Assembly (NCBI GenBank): GCA_964017145.1 | Contig: OZ024851.1 | Location: 3,224,001-3,288,000, forward strand | DNA: 64,000 nucleotides | Direction: 5' to 3' | From: Agrocybe praecox | Lineage: Eukaryota; Basidiomycota; Agaricomycetes; Agaricales; Agrocybaceae | In this document: piece after piece, positions 9,868-22,363 of the stretch | Layout: each line of letters opens with the position of its first letter | How positions within the stretch are numbered: the first letter of the stretch is position 1 | Notes under the pieces: model-generated | What the model was told of the DNA's origin: nothing | Seen by the model: the letters and a program-made list of their open reading frames with translations, nothing else | Database searches by the model: none | Position numbers and translations under genes: made by a program

Positions 9868-11571
9868 ATGAGTCATACAACAGAGGTGCTCATCGCGGAA
9901 CTTCACCAGCTCGAAGTGACACGATATTTCAGAGGTACCTAATTTTCTCTCTTTATGATATACACCTCCTAATGTTCATTGTTTATCCCGTCTTCAGCTG
10001 TGGGGTTATCAATCATTATATACGACTCCTGCATGTTATTTTGTTTGAAAATCCATGTTTAAGCGCTTACACGTCCGTTGGCTCAGTGATAAACTTCGGA
10101 GAGGAGGTAGGCTGCCCATATGCATGTGAACCATAGGGTCGCTTTTTGATAATTCACGACTTAAGGTGGAATACATATGGGTACGTGTATGACTTAGTCA
10201 TATGTGCTAGTTGTATTGACGTGATGTGACCGATAGAAAAGCAACTGGTCGCTGCTCAAAGTTTTGTTCTTGACAGTGAGTATATTTTTACTACTTGGGT
10301 TCCACGGAACTACTTTTCCATTAACCATTGCACCTGAAGATACGATATTATTTTTTGAGCGCAGAAATGTAAGGATTTACTTGCTGCATCTGAAGAGGGA
10401 AAGTTTCTAATCACTAGAAGAATTGGAATATACGGTATCATCACACCTCCGCATGTCCATCGATGTGACCTGATCAATGTCTTGCTCAAAGGTTTGTTCA
10501 GTCGATACCTCACTGTCAAAGTAAGATGACGGAATCATCTGTATTCTTCAACGCATCTGATTTCTATGCGACACAGTTGTGAGAGAATGTACTCGGATTT
10601 ACTGTGTTGCCTCTCACCTTGTTTCAGATGTAAGAACATCTTCAATCTTATCACCTTCGCGATTGACCTTTATTTATAGGTTTCGGTTTATACGTTTCAG
10701 ATACAGTGGCATATGTTTGCTCGTCCTTTTTGGCTCAAGGTCTGTTAACAGCTACCGCGTTCAATATCAGCTTCTCATCGCGTTGCATATATATAGCAAT
10801 CCTCCAGATACGAGTTTATGCCATCTATTCTCGTGCTCGGAGAATACTCGGATTTATGGTGCTATGTTACTTCCTAACTACAACCCTTGCGGTTTGGGTT
10901 ATGGTATCAAATCTGGACGGTATAAGATGTAAGAATGGCTACAACCATCGAAAGAACTGAACAAGGACAGTACTGACCGTCGTATTTAGCTAGTCTTTCT
11001 GTCAGCGATACACCTATGGGCAGACTTTGCACACCAATAATGCTTTCTCACAATCTGATCGTATTCCTGCTCCCTCAACTATGCTTTGAGGCACTCCTAT
11101 GCGTTCTGGTAATCTACCGAGGGTACATGAGTGCTCTGTCTAGGCGCCAAAATCAACACTACGGCATGGTTTTAATGAATACCATCCTCCGCGACTCGGT
11201 GGTCTATTTCTTAACGTGCGTGCACATGATCTGTCCGTGTGTTTTTCTGCGTCTTGATGTATGCTTGGAACTAGTTTCGCACTTATACACACCGCCAGTC
11301 TTATTACATGGGAAACAAGTTTTGTGAGTGAATTCCGTTCCGGAATAACATGGTCCATGTTCCATCTTTGGTTCTAATTTTTTCTTTCTCTCTTCTTTAA
11401 TCCAAATCCAAACAAAAGACCTACTATATTGAAATCATCGCCGATTATTCGATAGTTATGGCAGGTGTTTTGGGGACACGGATGATTCTCAATCTCAAAA
11501 GAGCAGGGGACAAGAAAGCAATAGGGTTGGCTGACACAGTAACTTTATCCGCCTTGCAATTTTCCCATTGA
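9868..11571 (+). CDS. DUF6533-type multipass membrane protein gene B
   Basis: Predicted plasma-membrane or endomembrane protein of unknown function. Exons seen: 9868-9934 (MSHTTEVLIAELHQLEVTRYFR, phase 1), 9998-10030 (VGLSIIIYDS), 10087-10106 (LINFGEE), a 15-nt micro-exon 10166-10180 (VEYIW), 10237-10275 (SNWSLLKVLFLT), then an unresolved short exon near 10500. Later exons encode YVCSSFLAQ, AILQIRVYAIYSRARRILGFM, FEALLCVLVIYRGYM with ILRDSVVYFL, SFALIHTASLITWETSF, and IEIIADYSIVMAGVLGTRMILNLKRAG. The stop TGA is at 11569-11571. Exon sizes and phases match gene C. The second intron has a GC donor (GCATGT) where gene C has GTATGT. Expression not shown; probably intact. Confidence 0.72.
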
Positions 11572-12119
11572 TTTTGTGCTCGAGCTGTGACTTGACGGAT
11601 TGTTTGACTTTTTGCCCTGCTTAGACCCTTATTAATATGCTTAATGTAGATTAAGAAGTATCGTGCTTTTCAATGTGTTGAGCGCCATTTCAAGCGCATA
11701 TAATTGATTTAGGACACGGAACATTTATATTATATGTCTATAACATTTGCAATGTGTGTCGTGCTCGGTTTTACGTCATCCCATACCACCCCATCCCAGC
11801 TTTCCCCCTAATCTCTCGTCCTTCCGAGGACCGATATATATCGCAGAAAGAATTTACAAACAAAAATTCTTCAAGAAACAAACCCACGTACAGGAAGGAG
11901 CAACAAAGCGCCAAGAGGAAAACACAAAAAAAAGGAGGACAACAAACAACACAACACTAATCGATCCTCATCCTGATTCCTGAAGGTCTGACATCCGTGA
12001 TTAGGGACTACAATTTTCATGTAAATAGAACAACAACAAAAATGAAATAGAATTAGAATGTAATATAATATGATAACTTATTGCAATGAAATGAACCGAT
12101 TCGACCTGTTCTCGTCTGT
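11572..12119. other. 3' flank shared with the intact CGL locus
   Basis: No gene. From about 11800 (ATATATATCGCAGAAAG) the sequence resembles 25430-25690 downstream of the intact CGL gene, so the duplication boundary lies near 11800. Confidence 0.55.
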
Positions 12120-12178
12120 CACCTTTCCTTTTCCTTTTCCTTTTCCTTTTCCTTTTCCTTTTCCTTTTCCTTTTCCTC
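12120..12178. repeat. Hexanucleotide microsatellite (TTTTCC)n
   Basis: About nine uninterrupted TTTTCC units. The paralogous site near 25708 has only a single CCTTTTCC, so the expansion is specific to this copy. It creates a spurious minus-strand frame of alternating Lys/Arg. Confidence 0.95.
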
Positions 12179-12280
12179 TCCTCGCCCCAAGCATCAAACG
12201 TACCCTCAAACATTCAATTCTAAACATCAGAGGTGGCGCGCATCAGACTTTAAAACATCAAACATCCACCCCCTAAACGT

Positions 12281-13843
<1,563 letters not shown>

Positions 13844-14244
13844 TTTAATTTCTTGACTATGTCGTGACAAGATAACACGAGGGGCAAGAAAAGGAAAAGA
13901 AAGCTGAAGTTCGTCGTTCGATATCTGGGAAGAAGGACGCAGGGAAGAAGGGAAGGAATAACGTTGATCAGGAGAGTTGACCCCACCGATCGTTCCAAGG
14001 CCGTCGCTTATATCGCCACAGGTGGGTGGGTGGTGTATAACGTATAGGCTTATATGTATCGGCTCGCACGTAAAAGTAGTACGCACTACTCTAGGAGCCA
14101 ACCTGTGGTTAGCTTGAGCGAGGCATATTACGAACAATTTGGTGAAGAACACACATACGACTTATCAAGGTCATCCAGACCCATTAAGAAAGGGGCAATC
14201 ATAGTACCACTGACGACACACAGAATATAACGTCATTGGAGCGG

Positions 14245-14395
14245 TCCAGGATGTAGCTGGATAGAGTACCTGGCCTCGGAGACGTGTCAAGCAGCCTCTT
14301 GCAATGGTGGTAGTGGTCAAAGGATGGAATGGATTCGGCTATGGACGCGTCGCGCTGTCATACAGAGGGGATCTAATCTAATCTATAGGGATCAG
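14245..14395 (+). repeat. About 150-bp dispersed repeat, copy 1
   Basis: Shares GTCCAGGATG, GGTAGTGGTCAAAGGAT and TATTCGGCTATG-like blocks and a terminal ATCTAATCTAATC tract with 17395-17540, and in reverse with 16655-16815. Confidence 0.75.
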
Positions 14396-14718
14396 ATCTT
14401 CTTATTTAGTTACTTTCACGCACAAGATTGATATCAGATGTCAATATTTCAATCATGTAGTATAATAGTCAGCGCAAGAGTGAGACGCTGTACGTTCAAA
14501 GTCAAACAGAACTAGTTACTTTCACGCACAAGATTGATTGGATTGGGCACAGCCATTGAGTGTGTTATTTCGGGACGGAGGAGCCCATACAGCACAGTTG
14601 TAGTTGAACGCCGCTTTTTCTGCGGAGTATTATACAGGGAGTGCATTTCAAGAAATATATTGTACAATAATGATCAATAATTACGTTTGAGCTTTTCTGG
14701 GTACACGCAATCTTGTAT

Positions 14719-16014
14719 TCATCCTCGGCACTCGAGATCTTCCAAGAACCATATTCCCCATATTCCCCGAAGTCCCTAACATAGCAGTAAATCATCAGAT
14801 AAAATTGATTAATGCACGGCGCCCAGCATGAACGTCTTACCCAGTCCGCGCACGATTCGGGTCCACTGAAATGATGGCCTCTGATGTCGATTGGCGCGGT
14901 AGGGCAGACAGTGTACCACTCATTCCAACGGTGAAGATTATATTCATGAGCTGTCCTTCGAAACGCTGAACATAAAATTAACAAAAATTAAGTTACTTTA
15001 AACTGGATGCTGAAACATAGTAATAGTAAGAGGACGAACCCGTTTTCCATGATGATTTCCATCGCATCCCTGGATATGATTGTTTGATAATTCATTTTGC
15101 CGCTGACCACTCTAAGCATACCTTATCATATATTCGCCCCCAATTTGGCGAGCATAATGCCTCATTATTAACTTCCCAATGTCCGATGACCTTTCCGCAG
15201 CTTCCCTAAAAACGTCGACAGGTAAATATTAGATTTCAGAGCTAAGGTGCGTTAGACTTACCGGATCCTCGCATCGGACTGGAAATTGTTCTTGTCCGTT
15301 TATCAACGCCGGCTTCCTCATACATTCTTGCATAGCATCGAACCCAGGTGGAACATGGGAGAGAACGCCTGTGTACTCCTTTGTACCGTACCTCGAACAT
15401 TTATCAGCAGGCATAATATCCCCCCACATTATCCCGGCTCTTCCTTTCCTTTCCACTCGCTCCCACCGTTCGCGTTCCGCATCTCGAAGAATCTTTTCGT
15501 TTCTCCAAGTTGCCTCATCTGCGAGCATACGCGAGCGAACGGTTTTATGTTTGGTTTCTTCACGTTTCCATTCGGTTTCTTCGCGCTTCCAGGTCCTCCG
15601 AACACGTTCGTGGTCGATTTCTTCCTGATTCCAGCTAGCCGCATGGGAGCTGTTGCTGAATAGGTATACTATGACAAGTCCGATGAAGATGTAGCCGAAT
15701 ATGTGAAATGGGAATGGGGTCGGAGATGGCTTATTTGATGCTATTACGCGGGGGCCCTGAGGCTGTGGTGAGGCTACTGGCTCTGTATCGGGAGTACGTT
15801 CTGATCCGAAACGAGAAGGAGTTTGGGTTGAGCCGCCATAGTTGGGGTACAAATCTTCTCCTTGACGATCTGTGGGTCGAAGACGGGCCCTTTCCGATGC
15901 AAGGTGTACGTGGTCAGGATGCAAGGTTGGATTATGAACATAGGGAGGTGGAGGCACGGATGGTGGGTTGGACATTCCGACAAATTTTACGATCAAATCT
16001 GCAACCAATTTCAA
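14719..16014 (-). CDS. Single-pass membrane protein with coiled coil and cysteine-rich domain, probable frameshift
   Basis: Resembles, from memory, an uncharacterised agaricomycete family. The N-terminal part is proline-rich (SVPPPPYVHNP). One transmembrane helix, FHIFGYIFIGLVIVYLFS, lies near residues 105-122. A highly charged coiled coil follows (about 128-190). The ectodomain contains CSRYGTKEYTGVLSHVPPGFD and RCEDP. Exons continue at about 15126-15205 (CGKVIGHWEVNNEALCSPNWG), 15038-15067 (GCDGNHHGKR) and 14840-14965. The last exon ends ...GLRGIWGIWFLEDLEC with a stop at 14719. The frame of RFEGQLMNI changes by one base near 14940 before WNEWYTVCPTAP, so this copy is probably inactivated, unless a splice site was missed. 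ATG at 16014 or 15975 could start it. Confidence 0.6.
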
Positions 16015-16654
16015 GGGAGGATGAAAGGTGGTTCAACGTACCTATTAGTATTACTTGCATCCAAAGTGCTTCGATCTCTGCGCACATGTGTACGACGCAT
16101 ATCTGAGTCGCCTAGTACGTATTTCAATTTCTGGGCGAGCGAACTCTTAAAGGTGCTCAGGATAAAGAGCAAACTCTAGGGAGCCTCTGCGCCGTTGCAG
16201 TGGGACTAAGCATTAACGTACGTTCAACGAATTGACCCGAGGCGTACAATTTTACCACGATTTTCAACAGTTTTGGAATATTCTATTTATACACTCCATG
16301 TGCACGTGTACTTTATCATTTATTAATAAAGTAAAATGACGTCAGCAGCTTGGCTGCTCATGTACTTAGCGACGTTTATTCCTCAAGTCCTTAAAGATCA
16401 CCTAAAATAAGTTAATATGGTACATACTGACTAATTATATGTATTATCCGAGAATACCGTGCGGTATGCCGGTGAGCTATCGGCCTCAAACGCCTACTGC
16501 CCATTGAGACGCATGTCTCCGATCTTCCGCCTCAACGTTAACCGTGTGGAATTTGATTCTTGAATTCAATTTCTCAAACTTGACCCTGTCACCCTGAAGG
16601 ACTATACCCACTGTCTGAGGTTCTTACCGCAGTAAACACCGTAGAATCAACATG

Positions 16655-16815
16655 TCCGATTAGATTTGATCATGTACAGTACGTGATAGCGGGATGCGTC
16701 CGTAGCCGAATACATCATCCTTTGACCACTACCTCCATCATGCGAGGCTGCTTGACGCGCTTCCGTGCCCCGCTACGCCATCCAACTGCATACTGGGCTG
16801 CTCCACCGGTGCAAT
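16655..16815 (-). repeat. About 150-bp dispersed repeat, copy 2 (inverted)
   Basis: The reverse complement carries the same ordered blocks as 14245-14395 and 17395-17540, including the ATCCTTTGACCACTAC block and the CATCCAACTGCATACTGG block. Confidence 0.7.
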
Positions 16816-17394
16816 AATTGTTGCTCAAGGAATTGCGTTAGGAATATAGGTCTTAGGTTAAATAATTGAGCATGACAAGGTCATGACTTAGTAACAGATG
16901 TATCCAAAACTTAATATGTTTCTTATTGACTTGTTTTGTGCAACAGCGCAACGGAGATGGACTTAGTCTATGTCTGGTGGCATACCATTAATAGATTCAT
17001 CTACTCTTCGACATTGTCATCTCAGCTAACATGGCGCTAGGGGATGATTAGGCCCGAATATGCAACAGCATGTTTCATTTCACGGATCCAATAATACTTG
17101 CAGGATATAAAACCAACTCTCAGTAATGCATCTTATCCACAAGCCAGGGGAACGCAGGTCTCGAACGTTTTTGATACGGCACAGGAACACAGGATATGAC
17201 CGACAAACAATGACAAAGCGGCGTAAGTATATTGAAACCAGTTGTAGAGGGGAGGATTCCCAACCGATCTCTCAACGATGCCTGTCAAGATTGATGTGGG
17301 CTGACATTTATCTAATGACCTGTTCCCCCTGGGAAAACAGAATCAACCAGCGCCACCGGTGATTGGTGAAAAAAAACATGGCTGAAGTAATTTC

Positions 17395-17540
17395 CAGTCC
17401 AGGATGCAGCTGGATGGCGTAGCCGGGCTCGGAATCGCGTCGAGCAGCCTTGCAGGATGGTAGTAGTGGTCAAAGGATCGAATGTATTCGGCTATGTACG
17501 CGTCGTCACATATGTGTATGTACACGACCTAATCTAATCA
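17395..17540 (+). repeat. About 150-bp dispersed repeat, copy 3
   Basis: Begins CCAGTCCAGGATGCAGCTGG, contains GGTAGTAGTGGTCAAAGGAT and ends near CCTAATCTAATC. It matches 14245-14395 directly. No coding content. Confidence 0.75.
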
Positions 17541-18687
17541 GGCCAGTGCAGGTTGCACTGCCATAACGCCAGGGCTGAGGGTGGTGGTGGTTCGGGAGAA
17601 GGATGCATAAACATTGTTGATCCGCTGCGGTACAGATACATTGTATGTGATCTAATCCAATCTACTCGCACGCCGGCTGAGTTGCCAGCTGCAGCGTGAT
17701 TAGAACATACTCTACCATTTCAATCAAACGAGATGGACGTTGATACGCCGTCGAGCCTCCTAGGTGCGAAACCAAACAAACAAAAATACGAAGCGATTGT
17801 ACACCAAGGGTACTCGATGTAGATAGCGTAGATAAGTGCGAGCGTGCTTCCCTGGCTTCAAAACGAAGGTAAAACGAAATAGCAGAGTGTAAGTGTAGAT
17901 AGACACTTCGAACCACTCTGTAGAACAGTAACGACGAGTAACGAGAGTTCTAGTTGACTAGAGCTGTAGGAGATATAATAGAGACGAGAACGAGACCGAA
18001 TTCAAGTGATACAACTTCGTGTATTATTATCTACAACATATACAAGCCTTCTCATACTACTACAAAGAAAATCGAACATAAATGGGTTAAAAAAGCCAAG
18101 AAAAACATTCATACGGGCTAATAAAATGTAATAAAATGTAAAAAACACGAATTGTATTTTTACAGATTTTTAACAATCGGCCAGGAATTGAAGTTCGAGA
18201 CGTTGAAACGTTGAAAAGTGCGAAGTTGGCGGAGTTTCGGCATTTTCCGAGCGCTCAATGATGCCGCAGAGGGTAGTTTTGGGTTGACTCGAATACCGTG
18301 ATTTTGAAGAATACTAAAATGGAGTAATAAGGAAGGAAGTAAAAGGGTTTATAATACATACAAAAATGGAGAAACCAACGGGGGAATCAGTTGTGCACGG
18401 CCTCAATATATCGAGCGCATTTTGATGCGTTTGATGCGCACGTCCGAATCTGGAAGTGGCTGTGCTGACTCATCATTGTATCAAATCTAATCAGGGGTTC
18501 CGTGAATGGAGGTTGTAACTTAGCGATTGTGATGTGTCCTGAAATAGATTTTAGGTATATATGAGAGCTCGGCGCTCAAGGTGTTTCTGTAATCCAATCT
18601 GGCAAAAGGAAACCCCCATATCCACTACATCATCTGTCATATTTCTATCTTTTAAACTTGCCTTTCTGCTCTATTGGTCTGTTTCCG

Positions 18688-20498
18688 ATGGTGAATACCC
18701 GAGGAGCAGGAGCAGAGCTTATCTCTGGCCTTAAAGATCTCAACATTATACGATCCGTCAGAGGTATACAATATCTGCCCTATGATCCTATCGTTCATGA
18801 ATCATACATGTCCTCATTGATATATGAATTGATTCATAGCCATGGCGTTCACGATCATAATATACGACCATCGTATGTCTATTTACGCAAACAACAACAG
18901 TGTCTTGTATATTCCACTGACGGCGTTCAATAAAGTTATTAATATCGAACCAGAGGTGGGTTTTGACTCTTTGACTTTCAATTAATTGCAAGTTAAGCCT
19001 TTCGAATCTTACATAATCATCATATCTATCCCGGCGAGAGTAGGTGAAATACATCTGGGTGCGTATTATTCACGTCACTTACATATATAGACAACACTGA
19101 AGTCTGACGTGGTATCTGCGATTCTATAGGGAAGCGGCTGGTCTTTACTCAAAGTTCTATTTCTTACCGTACGAATCGTTTGCTTCTTATTAAATTATGA
19201 AACTGATAATACTATCTATTGAAAGTTGAGATATTATATCCTGGGGGCAGAAATGTGAGCTCAGATAATTCAAACCAACTTTTCAAAAACGCTAACGTCC
19301 GAAAGATTTGCAACTTATGGTATAGCGTATTTTTGGGCGGATACAATAGGCAAATAACTTAACGTTTTTCCCACAGGGTCGTTCAATAAACATATGACTA
19401 ATGAGGTAAGTGGTGAATTAAATAATCTTTCCTCATTGTTATGCCGATACTAAATCCCACCAGATGTATGCATGGTTCAGAGGTCATTAACCATTGAAGC
19501 TGCACATATTGATATCTATATTTTTCTCCATTTCACAGGTGTATGTGTATATTCCTGCCTTTGATTTTTTTTGTTCCTGATTGCTTCATAGGCTTTCGTT
19601 TTCTCGCTTCCGAGCTGTTCACCTTGCTCTTTGCCTCGTTTCTTCTACAAGGTATTAAATTATGAGCGACCATCCAGTGACCCCTGTCGAGTCTTATCAA
19701 TCATACAATCACTACTAATAGCAATCCTTCAAATACGGGTGTACGCTATCTATTCGAGAGGGCGGTACATCCTCGGATTTATGATCCCCTGTTATCTAGC
19801 GACTACGGCAAGTGGGATATGGGCGATCGGATCAAATTTATATAGGGAAAAATGTGCTAAATGTTTCAAATTGTCACTTCTTCGATTCCAACAGTGCTAA
19901 TGCTCTCTTTACACCAAGCTTCCGGTGCTCATGTTGCTCAGATACCTTTGGGAAGTGTATGCATACTCCCATCATTTTCTCAAAGCATCATCACTGTTTG
20001 GATCCCTCCACTGGTATTTGAGTCACTCCTCTGTGCGCTGGTCGTGTATCGAGCGTATGGAGCCGCGCTCGCTATGGAATGGAAATTTAGGCAGCGACAC
20101 GGAGTAATAACGTTGATGACCACCATTCTACGGGATTCCATCGTGTATTTTACTGTGTAAGTCCGTCTGTTAGCTCTACTCAAGCCTTTCGTCTCTTATG
20201 ATGCATACAGGTTGGCATTTATATATAGTGCGAGCCTTATTACTTGGGAAACTAATTCTGTAAGTACCGCTTTCTTATTGATGTCCCTATATCAAGAAAA
20301 TCTAGACTAACTATCCATCTGTGGAAACAGAAAAGTTATCTTGTCGACATAATAGTGGTATATTCTATAATTATGACAAATGTGTTGGGCACTCGTATGA
20401 TACTGAACCTCAAGGAGGCTGGGGAGAAGCAGTCGATGATAATTTCGACTCTGGACGGAGCTCCATTGTCTACTTTACAGTTTACTAGGACTGGATAG
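18688..20498 (+). CDS. DUF6533-type multipass membrane protein gene C
   Basis: Best-preserved member of the local family; function unknown. Exons: 18688-18763 (start MVNTRGAGAEL, phase 1), 18840-18872 (MAFTIIIYDH), 18936-18955 (LINIEPE), a 15-nt micro-exon 19044-19058 (VKYIW), 19130-19168 (GSGWSLLKVLFLT), a short exon not firmly placed, then about 19592-19651 (FRFLASELFTLLFASFLLQ). The remainder are AILQIRVYAIYSRGRYILGFM (from 19722), a block with WIPPLVFESLLCALVVYRAYG and ILRDSIVYFTV (to 20159), LAFIYSASLITWETNS (20211-20261), and DIIVVYSIIMTNVLGTRMILNLKEAG, stopping with TAG at 20496-20498. All recognised junctions are GT-AG and phases agree with gene B. Hydrophobic segments predict about seven helices. 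Confidence 0.75.
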
Positions 20499-21205
20499 TC
20501 AGTATGAATTATATAAATGAGGCGTCCTCTCACTTTAATCTCACATAGGATTCACACACACATACATACGAGGCCCTCTCCGTTCTTTTCTCTTTCAAAG
20601 TCAGATGTACTTAGTGGCACAGAAAAAATTGACCAATCTCCTCATCTCCGGTAATTTTGGCGTTAAATGTGATTATACAGTATTGCAATCCCACAGCCTT
20701 CTATATTCTCCGTCGCATGTCTTGTTTCCGCGTGTATGTGATTTGGGCTTCAGCTGCGTCGCAAAGAGATTTATGGAAAATGTAGTCGTAGTAGGTGGCC
20801 ATAATAGCATGATTTACGATAAGAGCGGTGGTGGTGGAAGAACTTCGAACAACAGGCAACGTCACAGCATCGTACTAACGGATCAAACATTTCCCACGCT
20901 AAGGCCTCGGCTTATGTAGGAGCGTCCCATACGCAAAGAAGGAAGCACCTGTGAAGTTGTGGCAGTGCAATCTGGCTGATTGCCCAATCCCTTAAAGCCC
21001 AATCCGTCCCGAAGATTAGATTGGCACTCGTACAGAGCAATGATAATCCATCACCACTCGAGTCTCGAAACATCTTTCCTCTATATATGTTTGAATTTGA
21101 ATTGAAATCTAATTCGGGAATCTGCTCTCTAGTCACGCGACAATATGTAAGAAAATAACTCGGAAATTGGTATTGAGTTACAATTGCATTATGTGTGATA
21201 CGATC
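20499..21205. other. No gene seen
   Basis: Sequence between gene C and relic F. Part of it (about 21030-21205) resembles 8120-8275 upstream of relic E. Confidence 0.5.
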
Positions 21206-21467
21206 ATGCTCTGTACGGCAGACGTGACCAACGCGGCAATTGCGGGAGCCCAGCAGCTTGAAAATATACAATATGTCAGAGGTACGTAGTACGCCAAAAT
21301 CTGTGCGTGCATGGCCCTGTTAACTTCTCAACTCTTGATTTACAAATCTTCCTTAGTGTTCGTGATTACATTAATCTTTTATGATCACCGTGCGTATTTT
21401 TTTACGACTTTTCTCGTCCATTAATATATACTTCACTGTCCTTTCAGTGATAAATTTTGGGCGCGAG
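21206..21467 (+). pseudogene. DUF6533-type relic F (first three exons only)
   Basis: Exon 1 (21206-21281) ends in the same NIQYVRG motif and phase as relic E. Exon 2 (21357-21389, FVITLIFYDH) and exon 3 (21448-21467, LINFGRE) have exactly the sizes seen in genes B and C. The next bases belong to an inverted sugar-transporter fragment, so the gene ends abruptly at a rearrangement point. Open splice signals suggest recent breakage. Confidence 0.82.
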
Positions 21468-21862
21468 GCATATCATGATAACAGCCTCCTTCAAGCACCT
21501 TCCTTCATATCATGCTCAACGGCGAGAGACATGGACCTGGCACGAACTCCGAGAGGGTAATAGAATGAGATGAGCACAGCTCACACAAAAGGAATACAAA
21601 TAAGGTGGGCGTACGACAAGCTCTCCAGTGAGTACCCAAATAATAGGTCTCCACGACGTAGCAAAGAACGCAATGTAGAAACAAGTGGAGGTGATCAAGA
21701 TGCGCTGAGCCGCTGATGCACATAGCCGCAGCGCCTATGAGGAGAAGACGTCTACGGCCGACATGATCGATCAGTTGTGAGCCCAGGATGGTCATGACGG
21801 TGTTTACCACATCGGCGATGATGATGGTTATTATGAAAGGATTCGAGACCCAAGCTTGAGTG
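21468..21862 (-). pseudogene. Monosaccharide transporter fragment with internal deletions
   Basis: The minus strand matches exon 11 of the intact transporter (IADVVNTVMTI, QLIDHVGRRRLLLIGAAAMC). It then skips most of the next two helices, continues with CFYIAFFATSW and the intron after the GELF motif, and finally jumps to the extreme 3' tail (AFLKEAVI-like complement near 21468-21510). The reading frame is broken. Confidence 0.85.
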
Positions 21863-22083
21863 CCATTGATTGTATTGTGAATCCTATTTTCTAAGTAGTG
21901 CTCACCGAAATCATGCCGCTAAACAGGAACCCGACCCTCGGGGCCTGCGGCAGGGGCTGTCTCACATCACACGCTGATCCCAGCATACGTGAGTACGTGG
22001 TACGATAAGATTTTAGGTACTAGTACATGGCCACGAAGCGCTGCGCGGCATCACTTCCTCTCTGTTCTCTCCGGACTCCATTC

Positions 22084-22363
22084 CATCAGTAGTTTGTCAA
22101 ATTAGTTTCCGCCGGTTTTTCAACCAAGAAAACCCTAAAAAACGGGTAAAAACAGCGAAACAGCGAAACATGGCAACCTAAGTGTGGTTCTTAGGAAACC
22201 CATAATGCAAAGAAGCAAAGAAGTTGGCAACCAATACAAAGTATAAGCATAATCTTATACTTTTGCCTACAATCTGTCCTTTCTAAGGTTAAACGTTAAA
22301 TCCGTACCCAGAAGCAACGGAAACGGGCGAAAACCCGGCAACAAATATTACAAACTACTGATG
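22084..22363. mobile_element. MITE-like element, copy 1 (280 bp)
   Basis: The ends are inverted: CATCAGTAGTTTGT at the left and its reverse complement ACAAACTACTGATG at the right. The interior, including CAACCAATACAAAGTATAAG and AAGCAACGGAAACGGGCGAA, matches the second copy at 42541-42834. There is no coding capacity. The right end runs into the 3' end of the NACHT reading frame. Confidence 0.8.

Larger units (their letters stand above)
16015..18687. other. No gene seen; intergenic with dispersed repeats
   Basis: No open frame with recognisable domains. The stretch holds two copies of a 150-bp repeat family (annotated separately) and AT-rich sequence around 18000-18200. Confidence 0.5.

Noticed and set aside
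12001..12213. Lys/Arg-repeat protein on the minus strand
   Set aside because: Translation of the TTTTCC microsatellite; absent from the paralogous locus.
22084..22363. Helitron interpretation of the MITE-like element (TC start, CTGA end between A and T)
   Set aside because: The empty sites in units 1 and 3 show that the flanking CA/TG bases belong to the insert, and the ends are inverted repeats.
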